Under the pieces are notes generated by a model that did not search any database, had not been told where the DNA came from, and saw only the letters and a list, made by a program, of their open reading frames with translations. This document shows, piece by piece, positions 8,119-17,588 of a stretch of 64,000 nucleotides of DNA. The translations under genes were made by a program, and so were the position numbers. Position 1 is the stretch's first letter; each line of letters starts with the position of its first letter. The DNA is from Flavobacteriia bacterium (GTDB taxonomy: Bacteria; Bacteroidota; Bacteroidia; Flavobacteriales; Flavobacteriaceae): contig RDXY01000003.1 in the NCBI GenBank assembly GCA_004293045.1, positions 19,018 to 83,017 on the forward strand, given 5' to 3'.

Positions 8119-10533
8119 ATGACGAAGTGGTTAAACACCAGTTTTTGGAATTTTGTAGCGCGAACGCTTTTAAGAAATAGACATTGGGTGCTTTTATGCA
8201 TTGCTTTGTTTACTATTTTTATGGCGATGCAATGGAAATATATTCGTTTTACACAAACTGAAGCCAATTTATTACCCAATGACCATAAAGAAAATATAGC
8301 TTATAAAGATTTTTTAAAGAAATTTGGTGAAGAAGGAAATGTCATCATTTTTGCCGTTAAAAGTGAAGATGTTTTTAAACCAACTACTTTTAAAGCGTGG
8401 AACGATATGATGCGTTCAATTGCAAAAAACAAAGAAGTAGATGGCGTGTTATCGTTTAATGAAATACAGGATTTAGTTAAAAACGATTCCTTACAAACCT
8501 TTCAAATCAAACCTTTTATAGATCAAAAGAAAGTCGCCGATGCCACTTATTTGAATGCTAAAAAACAAGATTTATTAAACAAAATGCCTTTTTACGAAAG
8601 CTTATTGTTTAATAAAAAAAGTGGTGTTGTTAGAAGCGTCATTTACCTGAAAAAAGACATCGTAAACAAACCCGAAAGAAAAGAATTTGTTTTAAACAAA
8701 CTAATTCCAGCTATTGAATCGTTTAAAGAAACAGCTAAAACAGATATCAAAGTTTCCGGAATGCCTTATATTAGAACCATGAATGCCAAGGCAATTATTA
8801 GCGAAATTGGCTTGTTTATTGGCGCTACTTTATTGGTAACCTCATTAATATTTTATTTCTTTTTCCGGTCGTTTCGCACCACTATGATGGCGCTTTTTGT
8901 CGTAATGATTGGCGTCATGTGGTCTTTCGGATTTTTAGGATTATTGCGTTACGAAATTACTGTTTTAACCGCTTTAGTGCCTTCATTAATTGTCATTATT
9001 GGAATTCCTAATTGTATTTTCTTAACCAATAAATACCACCAAGAAACGCGCGCACACGGAAACAGAGCGAAAGGTTTACAACGTGTTTTAACTAAAGTTG
9101 GAACCGCAACATTTATTACAAATGTTACAACAGCGGTAGGTTTTGCTACATTCATAATTACCGATAATAAATTATTACAAGAATTTGGTATCGTAACTTC
9201 CATAAATATTATGGCGCTTTTTGTGCTGAGTTTATTCGTGATTCCAATTTTCTTCAGTTTTATGCCCATTCCTAAAGCGAAACATTTAGAACATTTGGAA
9301 CGCGGCTATTTGGTGAATTTTAAAAACTGGATTATCAACCAAGTAAAATATCATAATGTTCGTGTGTATTCGGTTGCCGTTGGTATTTTAATTATAGGAA
9401 TTATTGGTGTTTATAAAATAAATATTTCTGGAAGTATTTTAGAAGATATGCCAAAAAGTACGCCATTTTTTGAAGACATTCGTTTCTTCGAAAAAGAATT
9501 TAAAGGGGTTTTACCTGTAGAAATTTTGATTGATACCAAGCGTAAAAAAGGGGTGATGAAAATTTCAACCTTAAAGAAAATGGACGAATTGCAATCGGAA
9601 ATTGAAGCCATTCCTGAACTTTCAAAACCGGTTTCTATTGTCAATTTGGTGAAGTTTTCGAAACAAGCGTATTACAACGGAAATCCTGCTTTTTATGATT
9701 TACCCGATTCACAAGAGCAAGCTTTTATTTTGCCTTATTTGAAAAATTCATCAAAAGACAGCAAAAATAATCCACTAAAAAGTTATGTAGATGCCACGGG
9801 GCAATATGCTCGAATTTCAACTTTTATGAGAGAAGTCAGCACAGATGAAATGGTAAAAGTGGAAGAAAAATTAAAAGACCGAATCAATAAATTATTTCCT
9901 AAAGAACGTTTTACAGTTACTATTACAGGAAAAGCCTTATTATTTCAAAAAGGAACCAGTTATTTATTAGACAATTTAATAGAATCGTTATTATTCGCTT
10001 TAGCATTAACAGGTGCTTTAATCTTTTTCTTATTCCGTTCGGTGAAAATGATTTTTGTAGCTTTGATTCCGAATTTATTACCTTTATTAGCTACGGCTGG
10101 ATTGATGGGCTATTTAGGTATTCCAATTAAGCCCTCAACTATTTTGGTTTTCGGAATTGCGTTCGGACTTTCCGTAGATGATACGATTCGATTCTTAGCG
10201 CAATACCGACAAGAATTAGTTAGAAATAATTGGAAAATTAAAAAATCCATCTTCTCTACATTAGAAGAAGAAGGACCAAGCATGTTTTATACTTCTTTCG
10301 TATTATTGTTCGGATTTTCGGTGTTTACCTTATCCGATTTCGGAGGAACAGTAGCTTTAGGAGGTTTGGTTTCCATCACGTTATTATTCGGAATGTTAAC
10401 CAATTTAATTTTATTACCAAGTTTGGTTTTATCCTTAAATAGAAGTTTAGCCAATGCGCAAGAATTAAAAGAACCAAGAATAGATATTTTAGAAAATGAT
10501 GATGACCCAGATGCTGTGGTTGAAGAAAAATAA
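8119..10533 (+). CDS. MMPL/RND-superfamily transporter
   Basis: The 804-residue inner-membrane protein has the RND layout: one TM near residue 25, a large periplasmic domain (about 50-215), a five-helix block (about 220-390), a TM near 420, a second periplasmic domain (about 440-625) and a last five-helix block (about 630-780). The LVFGIAFGLSVDDTIRFLAQYRQE stretch carries the acidic pair typical of proton-driven MMPL/HAE3 exporters such as hopanoid or lipid exporters. No periplasmic adaptor or TolC-like gene is near, which fits the MMPL/HAE3 group rather than multidrug tripartite pumps. Substrate unknown; lipid export is only an inference from the family. Confidence 0.85.
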   Translation: MTKWLNTSFWNFVARTLLRNRHWVLLCIALFTIFMAMQWKYIRFTQTEANLLPNDHKENIAYKDFLKKFGEEGNVIIFAVKSEDVFKPTTFKAWNDMMRSIAKNKEVDGVLSFNEIQDLVKNDSLQTFQIKPFIDQKKVADATYLNAKKQDLLNKMPFYESLLFNKKSGVVRSVIYLKKDIVNKPERKEFVLNKLIPAIESFKETAKTDIKVSGMPYIRTMNAKAIISEIGLFIGATLLVTSLIFYFFFRSFRTTMMALFVVMIGVMWSFGFLGLLRYEITVLTALVPSLIVIIGIPNCIFLTNKYHQETRAHGNRAKGLQRVLTKVGTATFITNVTTAVGFATFIITDNKLLQEFGIVTSINIMALFVLSLFVIPIFFSFMPIPKAKHLEHLERGYLVNFKNWIINQVKYHNVRVYSVAVGILIIGIIGVYKINISGSILEDMPKSTPFFEDIRFFEKEFKGVLPVEILIDTKRKKGVMKISTLKKMDELQSEIEAIPELSKPVSIVNLVKFSKQAYYNGNPAFYDLPDSQEQAFILPYLKNSSKDSKNNPLKSYVDATGQYARISTFMREVSTDEMVKVEEKLKDRINKLFPKERFTVTITGKALLFQKGTSYLLDNLIESLLFALALTGALIFFLFRSVKMIFVALIPNLLPLLATAGLMGYLGIPIKPSTILVFGIAFGLSVDDTIRFLAQYRQELVRNNWKIKKSIFSTLEEEGPSMFYTSFVLLFGFSVFTLSDFGGTVALGGLVSITLLFGMLTNLILLPSLVLSLNRSLANAQELKEPRIDILENDDDPDAVVEEK

Positions 10534-10539
10534 AACAAC

Positions 10540-11838
10540 ATGAAGAATTTAATTGAAGAATTACAATGGAGAGGTCTGGTTCACGATGCCATGCCAGGAA
10601 CAGAAGAGCAACTTTTAAAAGAACCAACAGCTGTTTATATTGGTTTTGATCCTACTTCAGATTCGTTACATATTGGAAGTTTGGTGCCTATTATTTTATT
10701 GATGCACTTGCGAAAATTCGGACACAAACCATTTGCTTTAGTAGGTGGTGCAACAGGTATGATTGGTGATCCCTCAGGGAAATCAAACGAAAGAAATTTA
10801 TTAGATGAAGCCACTTTAAATCACAATGTAGAAGGAATTAAAGGGGTGTTGTCTCGGTTTTTAGATTTCCATGCAACCGATGCACAAGCCCCAGTTTTAG
10901 TAAACAATTACGATTGGATGAAAGATTTTTCGTTCATTGATTTTGTTCGTGAAGTAGGGAAACGCATCACGGTTAACTATATGATGAGTAAGGATTCTGT
11001 GAAAAAACGGTTGTCTGGTGAAGGCGAAGGCATGAGTTTTACAGAATTTACGTATCAATTAATTCAAGGATACGATTTTTATCATTTGCACAAACACCAC
11101 AATTGTAAATTACAAATGGGAGGAAGCGACCAATGGGGAAATATTACTACAGGTACAGAATTAATTCGTAGAATGAACGTAGATTCTGAAACGGAAGGAA
11201 AAGCGTTCGCAATGACTTGCCCGTTAATTACAAAAGCAGATGGTTCGAAATTCGGAAAATCGGAAAAAGGAAACATTTGGTTGGATGCTGATAAAACGTC
11301 TCCATACGAATTTTACCAATTTTGGTTTAATACGACTGATGTTGATGCCGAAAAATATATTAAAATTTTCACATTCTTAGATAAAGCTACGATTGATGCG
11401 TTATTAGCAGAACACGTTGAAGCACCACATTTACGAATATTACAGAAGAAATTAGCCGAAGAAGTAACCGTAATGATTCACGGAGCAGCAGAACACGAAA
11501 AAGCCGTTTTTGCTTCACAAGCCTTCTTTAAACCAACCGTGGACGATTTAAAACAACTAGATTTAAAAACATTAGCGGATGTTTTCCAAAGTTTAGACCA
11601 AGCGGAAGTTACTTTAGCAGAAATCGAAGCAGGTTACCCAATTGTGGATGCCTTTGTGAAATCTGGCTTTTTATCTTCAGGAAACGAAACCAGAAGAGCT
11701 TTAAAAGAAAATGCCGTTTCCGTAAATAAAGTAAAAGTTACAGAAGAATATATCATTTCAACAAACGATTTAATTGCGAACACGTTCGTTTTACTTCAAA
11801 AAGGAAAGAAAAACTATTATATTTTAAAAGTGGTGTAA
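10540..11838 (+). CDS. tyrS: Tyrosyl-tRNA synthetase
   Basis: Class I synthetase, 432 residues, charging tRNA-Tyr. The HIGH-type motif appears as LHIGSLVP (about 45-52) and the KMSKS-type loop as [13 protein letters not shown] (about 230). [25 protein letters not shown] and the N-terminal [17 protein letters not shown] are strongly conserved in bacterial TyrRS. The C-terminus (about 365-430) is an S4 RNA-binding domain ([17 protein letters not shown]). It starts 6 nt after the MMPL gene, so the two are probably co-transcribed. Confidence 0.97.
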   Translation: MKNLIEELQWRGLVHDAMPGTEEQLLKEPTAVYIGFDPTSDSLHIGSLVPIILLMHLRKFGHKPFALVGGATGMIGDPSGKSNERNLLDEATLNHNVEGIKGVLSRFLDFHATDAQAPVLVNNYDWMKDFSFIDFVREVGKRITVNYMMSKDSVKKRLSGEGEGMSFTEFTYQLIQGYDFYHLHKHHNCKLQMGGSDQWGNITTGTELIRRMNVDSETEGKAFAMTCPLITKADGSKFGKSEKGNIWLDADKTSPYEFYQFWFNTTDVDAEKYIKIFTFLDKATIDALLAEHVEAPHLRILQKKLAEEVTVMIHGAAEHEKAVFASQAFFKPTVDDLKQLDLKTLADVFQSLDQAEVTLAEIEAGYPIVDAFVKSGFLSSGNETRRALKENAVSVNKVKVTEEYIISTNDLIANTFVLLQKGKKNYYILKVV

Positions 11839-11858
11839 GCTGGTTTTAAATAAAATTC

Positions 11859-11893
11859 AAAAGCCGTTCTGATGATTTTCAGCACGGCTTTTT
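11859..11893. terminator. Bidirectional terminator between tyrS and the YeeE-type gene
   Basis: Stem AAAAGCCGT/ACGGCTTTT with an inner CTGA/TCAG extension, T-run on the plus side and an A-run that serves the minus side. It separates convergent genes. Confidence 0.8.
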
Positions 11894-11896
11894 ATG

Positions 11897-12307
11897 TTAA
11901 TGAGGTAATTTACTCTTAAAATATCCGTAACACCAAGTGCCAAAAACAGCACTCAAGTATACAATTCCTACTACTTTAAAACCAGCACCTATTTGTGCAT
12001 ACATAGGTCCTGGGCAAGAACCCGTAATCGCCCATCCAATTCCGAAAATTAAACCGCCGTAAATTTGACCTTTATTTCTTTCTTTTTTTTCAAAAACGAT
12101 GGCTTCACCAGAAAAAGTTTTTATATTAAATTTTTTAATAATAAAAACGGATAACATCGCCACAAGAATAGCAGTTCCTATTATTCCGTACATATAGAAA
12201 GATTGTAAATGAAACATTTCGTAAATTCGAAACCAACTAAGAATTTCAGCTTTCACAAAAATAATTCCGAAAAATATTCCGACTACTAAATATTTAAAGT
12301 TTTTCAT
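11897..12307 (-). CDS. YeeE/YedE-type transporter half (DUF6691-like)
   Basis: The 136-residue membrane protein has about four hydrophobic segments. It carries the signature GLIFGIGWAITGSCPGPMYAQIGAG with the conserved Cys of GSCPGP. YeeE/YedE proteins take up thiosulfate-type sulfur species through conserved cysteines. In Bacteroidota the transporter is often split in two short genes, and this is the second half: it starts one nucleotide after the stop of the other. No rhodanese or beta-lactamase-fold sulfur dioxygenase is adjacent, although such genes often accompany the pair. Confidence 0.8.
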   Translation of the reverse strand: MKNFKYLVVGIFFGIIFVKAEILSWFRIYEMFHLQSFYMYGIIGTAILVAMLSVFIIKKFNIKTFSGEAIVFEKKERNKGQIYGGLIFGIGWAITGSCPGPMYAQIGAGFKVVGIVYLSAVFGTWCYGYFKSKLPH

Positions 12308-12308
12308 T

Positions 12309-12875
12309 TTAGATAAGTTTTAAGAGTATAGGTATCAAAATATTTGAAGTAACAAAGCCGCCAATCATAAAGCAACAAGTTGCAATAAGCGATGGTAATT
12401 GAAAAGTAGCCATTCCTAATATGGAATGTCCGCTTGTACAACCACCAGCATATCGGGAACCAAAACCAACAAAAAAACCACCAAGCACAAAAAAGAATAG
12501 TCCTCTTAAAGTAAATAGGTTTGCTACTGAGAAAATTTGCGTGGGCATAAGTTGACTAAAATCGGAAATGCCGTATTGTATCAACGTATCTTTTGTGTTT
12601 TGAGCAAGTTGAATTTCATTTGGATTAGATAAAAATTGTGTGGCAATAAAGCCCCCTAAAAAAATACCAACTACAAAGAAAAGATTCCAAATTTCTTTCT
12701 TCCAATCATAGTTAAAAAACGGAATGTCTTTCGGAATACAAATTGCACATAGGTGGCGCATTGAGGAAGAGATGCCTAATTTTTTATTTCCTATTAAAGC
12801 TAATATGGGTACAATTAGTCCTATTAATATTCCTGCTACTGCCCAATGCCAGGGCTGCTTAATTAATTCTATCAT
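12309..12875 (-). CDS. YeeE/YedE-family transporter half
   Basis: The 188-residue membrane protein has about five hydrophobic segments. Its hallmark is GGFFVGFGSRYAGGCTSGHSILGM, including the conserved Cys in GGCTSGH. With the downstream 136-residue partner it makes up the two pseudo-repeats of a full-length YeeE/YedE channel. The two genes are separated by one nucleotide, so translation is likely coupled. Proposed role: uptake of thiosulfate or another reduced sulfur compound; this is from family knowledge. Confidence 0.82.
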   Translation of the reverse strand: MIELIKQPWHWAVAGILIGLIVPILALIGNKKLGISSSMRHLCAICIPKDIPFFNYDWKKEIWNLFFVVGIFLGGFIATQFLSNPNEIQLAQNTKDTLIQYGISDFSQLMPTQIFSVANLFTLRGLFFFVLGGFFVGFGSRYAGGCTSGHSILGMATFQLPSLIATCCFMIGGFVTSNILIPILLKLI

Positions 12876-12999
12876 AGTATTACTTTGATTAATAATTTCT
12901 ATTGTGATGTAAATAAGTACAGATATAAGTCATTGATATAAGCTAGTTATTATTTGATATATAATAATATGTGATTAAAACAAATTTTAGTAATACTAC

Positions 13000-13785
13000 T
13001 TATTCCCACCAATTTTTGACAGTATCCATACTTTTCGATTCAGTACTATCTAAACTACCTATTTTGCCTTTCAAGGCAATATCAATCCAGCCTTTTTTAA
13101 GGTATTTTTCAGCTACAGAAAATTCTGCTGCGCCAATATCAAAACTACAATCAACACTTGGTACTCTATAATCGCCCCAATGGCATATGTTCTCTAATTT
13201 TGAATTATACATTTTCCAAGTTCCTACAAAAGAATTATTGAAATAACCGTCAGAATGAATATTAATATTGTCATATTGTATTTTATTATCTTTATCTAAA
13301 AACCATTTCGTTTCTAAATCACCACTAAAAAAGCCTGAATGTGATTGTAATTTGTTTTCGAAGAATTCATATTTAGCACATAGTAAACCTTGTGTTTTTA
13401 TCCCTGAATTTTTATATTCATCATCAACTCCAAAATGTTCTCTTTTAGATTCTTGAATTTTAACCATTGTAATTTTTCCAACGAATTCGCAAACATTTTC
13501 TTTGACTTTAGATTTTCCATAAACAAAATACTCCTTTTGATTATTGATGTTTTTAGAAATAGAAATTAACTTTATTTGAATTCTTTGAAAATCATCACCA
13601 AGAATTCCATATACTAAATTGTTGTCTGTAAGTAGCCACAATTCGGAGAAATCATATTGTAAAAATTTTTCAATTTCATTATTTGGTAGTAATTTTTCAC
13701 TATCCATAATAGCTGTTTTGCACAAGTTTTGCGAAAAAGAACTTACGTAAAAAAACAAGAAGGTTATTAAAGTTTTGTTTTTCAT
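13000..13785 (-). CDS. Secreted or periplasmic protein of unknown function
   Basis: I do not recognise this 261-residue protein. It begins with a short signal-like segment (MKNKTLITFLFFYVSSFSQ) and has no further membrane helices. The body is rich in beta-forming, aromatic residues, with five Cys after the signal segment (NLCKTAIMD, NVCEF, LLCAKYEF, NICHWGDY, SVDCSFD), an arrangement compatible with disulfides after export. It ends in a Trp-Trp-Glu tail. It is flanked by the YeeE pair and by purF on the same strand, but its 124-nt and 244-nt gaps give no functional link. It is probably a lineage-restricted gene. Confidence 0.6.
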   Translation of the reverse strand: MKNKTLITFLFFYVSSFSQNLCKTAIMDSEKLLPNNEIEKFLQYDFSELWLLTDNNLVYGILGDDFQRIQIKLISISKNINNQKEYFVYGKSKVKENVCEFVGKITMVKIQESKREHFGVDDEYKNSGIKTQGLLCAKYEFFENKLQSHSGFFSGDLETKWFLDKDNKIQYDNINIHSDGYFNNSFVGTWKMYNSKLENICHWGDYRVPSVDCSFDIGAAEFSVAEKYLKKGWIDIALKGKIGSLDSTESKSMDTVKNWWE

Positions 13786-13876
13786 TTAAAAAAAGGGTTT
13801 TCCATTAGCGAATTTAGTAAATTCAAAACCAAAAAGTAAAAAAATAAAATAGATTTCACTGAAAACTATATAAAAT

Positions 13877-13908
13877 AAAAAAGGTGAAACTTTCGTTTCA
13901 CCTTTTTT
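13877..13908 (-). terminator. Strong hairpin terminator downstream of purF
   Basis: Perfect 14-bp stem (GGTGAAAC/GTTTCACC plus an A/T tract on each side) with loop TTTC. On the minus strand it ends in a T-run, about 120 nt after the purF stop. The stretch between stop and hairpin holds nothing I can identify. Confidence 0.8.
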
Positions 13909-14029
13909 GCCCCAAATCTACCATAAAACTTAACCTACTAATTTTCTGGTGATACAATAATATGGCAAGATATTTTATTTTAACTAATTATTTGTTGTAA
14001 TGCTAATATTCTCGATGAAATGCAGTTTT

Positions 14030-15928
14030 TTAATAAGCACGGGCTCCATTTCCTTCATAAAAGTTGATAAAAGCCGTATTTACCACTCGATTTCCTCCAG
14101 GTGTAGGATAGTTTCCAGTGAAGTACCAATCACCTAAATTTTTAGGACAAGCTTTGTGTAAATCGGCTACTTTTTGAAAAATAATTTTCACTTTGGCTTT
14201 CACTTCTTTTGAAGTTAGCATTTCTGCCATTTTATCTGAAATTTGTTCATCTGTAAACGGATTGTAAATTTCTTTTACATGATTTACAACTTCTGTGTCT
14301 TTTAAACCTTGTTGAGCTTTACATTTTTTATAAACGTCTTCTACAATTTGATACTGATTGGTTTCTTTTAAAAGTTCTAATGCCGCTTTGAAAGCTATAA
14401 AACCTTCTAAAGTACTCATATCAATTCCGTAACAATCTGGATATCTAATTTGTGGTGCAGAAGAAACTACCACAATTTTCTTTGGATGCAATCGATCTAA
14501 AATTTTAATAATACTTTGTTTTAATGTTGTTCCACGAACAATACTATCGTCAATAATTACTAAATTATCAGTAGGTTTTACTACACCGTATGTAATGTCG
14601 TAAACATGCGCCACCATTTCATCTCTACTACTGTCTTCAGTTATAAAAGTACGAAGTTTTACATCCTTAATCGCTATTTTTTCAGTACGTACTTTTTCGG
14701 CCAAAATTTCATTTAATCCTTTTTCATCTAAAGTATCTTTTTGCGCAATAATATCTTTAACTTTTTGTTCGTCTAAGAATTTTTGAGCGGCTTCAGCCAT
14801 CCCATAAAAAGAAGTTTCTGCCGTATTTGGTATAAATGAGAATACGGAATTATGAATGTCATTCTCAATTTCTTTTAACACACTTGGAAAAACATATTTC
14901 CCTAATAATTTTCTTTCTTGATATATTTCGGCGTCGCTTCCACGAGAGAAATAAATTCTTTCAAAAGAACAGGCTTTTTTATTAGTACATTCTCGAATGT
15001 TTTCGAAAAGCACATTTCCGTTTTTCTTAACAATAATAGCATCACCCGCTTCTAATTCTTTCACCTCTTCGAAGGCTACATTAAAAACGGTTTGAATAAC
15101 TGGACGTTCTGAAGCTACTACCACAATTTCCTCATCATGATAATAATAGGCTGGACGAATTCCGTTTGGGTCTCTAACTACAAAAGCATCTCCATGACCT
15201 AAAAGTCCCGCCATAGCGTACCCACCATCAAAATTTTTTGAGGCTCTTTTTAAGATTCTTCCTATGTTCAATCGTTCGGCAATAACAGGCGAAGCTTCTA
15301 ATTTTGTAAGTCCTTCGTTTTTGCAATCTAAATACAATTGTGTGATTTCATCATCTAAAAAATGACCGATTTTTTCCATTACGGTAACCGTATCGGCCAA
15401 TAGTTTTGGATGTTGTCCTACATCGACTAAATCTTGAAATAATTCTTTAACATTCGTCATGTTAAAATTTCCAGCAACTAATAAATTTCGGTGCATCCAA
15501 TTGTTTTGACGTAAAAAAGGATGAACACTTTCAATGCTGTTTTTTCCAAAAGTTCCATATCGTACGTGACCTAAAAACAATTCGCCTACATAAGGAATAT
15601 TTTCTTTTTGCAACGCTACATTATTTTGATACGAAGGATTTTTAGCTAATTCCTCAGAAATTCTAGAATTAATTTGTCCGAAAATATCCTGAATAGGTTG
15701 TGCTTGATTGGAACGAATTCTGCTTATATATCTTTGACCCGGTTGTACATCTAATTTAATACTGGCAAAACCCGCACCATCTTGTCCGCGATTGTGTTGT
15801 TTTTCCATTAAAAGATACATTTTTTCTACCCCGTAAAAAGCCGTACCATATTTTTCTCTATAGTATTCTAATGGTTTTAATAGTCTAAGTAAGGCAATTC
15901 CACATTCGTGTTTAATAGCGTCGCTCAT
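14030..15928 (-). CDS. purF: Amidophosphoribosyltransferase, long Bacteroidota type
   Basis: First committed enzyme of purine synthesis: glutamine plus PRPP gives phosphoribosylamine. The class II glutamine amidotransferase nucleophile is Cys9 (MSDAIKHECGIALL), so an eight-residue propeptide may be removed. RGQDGAGFAS, LGHVRYGTFG and GNFNMTNV belong to the glutaminase domain. NLVIIDDSIVRGTTLKQSI is the PRPP-binding loop. At 632 residues it is about 125 longer than E. coli PurF, with extra sequence around the phosphoribosyltransferase domain and a C-terminal tail. It lies downstream of the PfkB kinase gene with a weak terminator between them. Confidence 0.92.
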   Translation of the reverse strand: MSDAIKHECGIALLRLLKPLEYYREKYGTAFYGVEKMYLLMEKQHNRGQDGAGFASIKLDVQPGQRYISRIRSNQAQPIQDIFGQINSRISEELAKNPSYQNNVALQKENIPYVGELFLGHVRYGTFGKNSIESVHPFLRQNNWMHRNLLVAGNFNMTNVKELFQDLVDVGQHPKLLADTVTVMEKIGHFLDDEITQLYLDCKNEGLTKLEASPVIAERLNIGRILKRASKNFDGGYAMAGLLGHGDAFVVRDPNGIRPAYYYHDEEIVVVASERPVIQTVFNVAFEEVKELEAGDAIIVKKNGNVLFENIRECTNKKACSFERIYFSRGSDAEIYQERKLLGKYVFPSVLKEIENDIHNSVFSFIPNTAETSFYGMAEAAQKFLDEQKVKDIIAQKDTLDEKGLNEILAEKVRTEKIAIKDVKLRTFITEDSSRDEMVAHVYDITYGVVKPTDNLVIIDDSIVRGTTLKQSIIKILDRLHPKKIVVVSSAPQIRYPDCYGIDMSTLEGFIAFKAALELLKETNQYQIVEDVYKKCKAQQGLKDTEVVNHVKEIYNPFTDEQISDKMAEMLTSKEVKAKVKIIFQKVADLHKACPKNLGDWYFTGNYPTPGGNRVVNTAFINFYEGNGARAY

Positions 15929-15985
15929 AGTTGTTGTTGTTTATGCTGTATTTAGTTCAGAAGCTGTTTATGTATTCGTAATATT

Positions 15986-16011
15986 AAAAATGCCCCGAAA
16001 TTTCGAGGCAT
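15986..16011 (-). terminator. Probable terminator after the PfkB gene
   Basis: Inverted repeat ATGCCCCGAAA/TTTCGAGGCAT with one mismatch. On the minus strand it is followed by TTTTTAA. It lies in the 92-nt gap between the PfkB gene and purF, so it may only attenuate transcription. Confidence 0.55.
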
Positions 16012-16020
16012 AGTTTGGTC

Positions 16021-16944
16021 TTATAATTTGATGTCAAATTGTGTTAACGCCTTAAATTGTTGTAATCGAGCATAAACATCTTCTTTGTTTAAGTTTACCA
16101 TTCTTTCCGTTCCAAATTTTTCTACACAGAAAGAAGCTAAATTTGAACCATGAATAATGGCATTTTTCATATTTTCAAAAGAAAAATCTTCGGATTGCGA
16201 AAGATATCCTGAAAATCCTCCTGCAAACGTGTCTCCTGCTCCTGTTGGATCAAAAACTTCTTCTAACGGTAAAGCTGGCGCAAAGAACACCGCTTTATTA
16301 TGGAAAATTAATGCCCCATGTTCTCCTTTTTTAATAACTACATATTTAGGACCCATTGTGTGAATTTTTGCAGCTGCTTTTACTAAAGAATATTCTCCAG
16401 ATAATTGTCGCGCTTCTTCGTCATTAATGGTAATCACATCAACCCGTTGTATTACTTCTACTAATTCAGGTAACGCACAATCCATCCAAAAGTTCATAGT
16501 ATCTAAAACTACTAATTTTGGTTGGTTGGTCATTTGATTTAAAACGGATGATTGTACAATTGGATGTAAATTTCCTAACATAACCACGGATGCGTCTTGA
16601 TATGCTTGAGGCACCACTGGATTAAAATCTGCTAATACATTTAACTCGGTAGCTAATGTGTCTCTCGAATTCATATCATTATGATATTTTCCGCTCCAAA
16701 AGAAGGTTTTTCCGCCTTTTACAACTTCAATTCCTTCAATATTTATATTTCTTTCTGCTAATAAATCTAAGTGTTCTTGCGGAAAATCTTCACCTACAAC
16801 AGATACTATTGCAGCATCAACATTAAAAAAAGAAGCTGATAAACCAATATAAGTTGCCGCGCCTCCTAATATTTTATCTGTTTTTCCAAAAGGGGTTTCA
16901 ATGGCATCAAATGCTACCGTTCCTACAATTAACAATTTACTCAT
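16021..16944 (-). CDS. PfkB-family sugar or nucleoside kinase
   Basis: The 307-residue kinase has the ribokinase fold. The N-terminal glycine pair region is seen in KILGGAATYIGLSASF, and the C-terminal signature in DPTGAGDTFAGGFSGYL, where the Asp of GAGD is the catalytic base. It phosphorylates a sugar or nucleoside hydroxyl with ATP; the exact substrate is not readable. Its place directly upstream of purF hints at a nucleoside or ribose-related role, but this is inference. A TATCTTTG -7 element lies at 16974-16967 on the minus strand. Confidence 0.85.
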   Translation of the reverse strand: MSKLLIVGTVAFDAIETPFGKTDKILGGAATYIGLSASFFNVDAAIVSVVGEDFPQEHLDLLAERNINIEGIEVVKGGKTFFWSGKYHNDMNSRDTLATELNVLADFNPVVPQAYQDASVVMLGNLHPIVQSSVLNQMTNQPKLVVLDTMNFWMDCALPELVEVIQRVDVITINDEEARQLSGEYSLVKAAAKIHTMGPKYVVIKKGEHGALIFHNKAVFFAPALPLEEVFDPTGAGDTFAGGFSGYLSQSEDFSFENMKNAIIHGSNLASFCVEKFGTERMVNLNKEDVYARLQQFKALTQFDIKL

Positions 16945-16966
16945 TTACTTTATTTTTGATAAGTGG

Positions 16967-16974
16967 CAAAGATA
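16967..16974 (-). promoter_or_regulatory. Putative -7 element of the PfkB gene
   Basis: TATCTTTG on the minus strand (CAAAGATA on plus), 22 nt before the ATG. No clear -33 element was found. Confidence 0.5.
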
Positions 16975-17111
16975 GTTATTCCGTTTGAAGTTAAAAAATG
17001 TTAGACTAATTTTAGTTATAAAAATATTTGAAGTAAAAGAAACCCATTACTACTATTGTAAAAGTTATTTTTTATAGTAATTTTGAATAGATATTTACTT
17101 ACTATTTTTCA

Positions 17112-17588
17112 TTGGAAGCACCAAAAACCGCACTTACCACAAACGAAATTATCAGCAAATTAGAGTATTACTGCTCTTACCAAGATCGTTGTCATAAAGA
17201 AGTAGAACAAAAATTAAGAAGTTTTTCGCTGCTTCCAGAACTAAAGGAACAAGTTATTGTGCATTTAATTGAACATAAATATGTAGATGAAGCGCGTTTT
17301 GCTAAAAGTTTCGCAAGAGGAAAACACAACTATAAAGGTTGGGGTAAAAACCGAATTGTGCAAGAATTAAAATTTAGAGAAATATCTAAAAGAAACATTG
17401 ATTTAGCTTTGTTAGAACTTCCAAACGAAATTTATTTAGCTAATTTCCATGCGCTTTCAGAAAAAAATTGGAACAGCATTAAAGAACGAAAAGGACAAAA
17501 GAAAAATAAAAAATTTGTAGATTTCTTACTCCGAAAAGGATACGAAACCAGTTTGATTTTTGAAAAACTTAAACAATTGGATAAATAG
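17112..17588 (+). CDS. recX: Regulatory protein RecX
   Basis: The 158-residue all-helical protein has three repeated three-helix modules. Conserved stretches are LEYYCSYQDRCHKEVEQKL, YVDEARFAKSFARGKHNYKGWGKNRIVQEL and FVDFLLRKGYETSLI, the RecX signature. RecX binds and restrains RecA filaments. The start is a TTG at 17112: an in-frame stop lies at 17088-17090, there is no ATG between, and the first internal Met would remove most of the protein. recA is not in this window. It is followed by an inverted-repeat region and then thiL. Confidence 0.88.
   Translation: MEAPKTALTTNEIISKLEYYCSYQDRCHKEVEQKLRSFSLLPELKEQVIVHLIEHKYVDEARFAKSFARGKHNYKGWGKNRIVQELKFREISKRNIDLALLELPNEIYLANFHALSEKNWNSIKERKGQKKNKKFVDFLLRKGYETSLIFEKLKQLDK

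Noticed and set aside
8949..9269. 106-codon open frame on the minus strand
   Set aside because: Shadow of the MMPL exporter transmembrane block.
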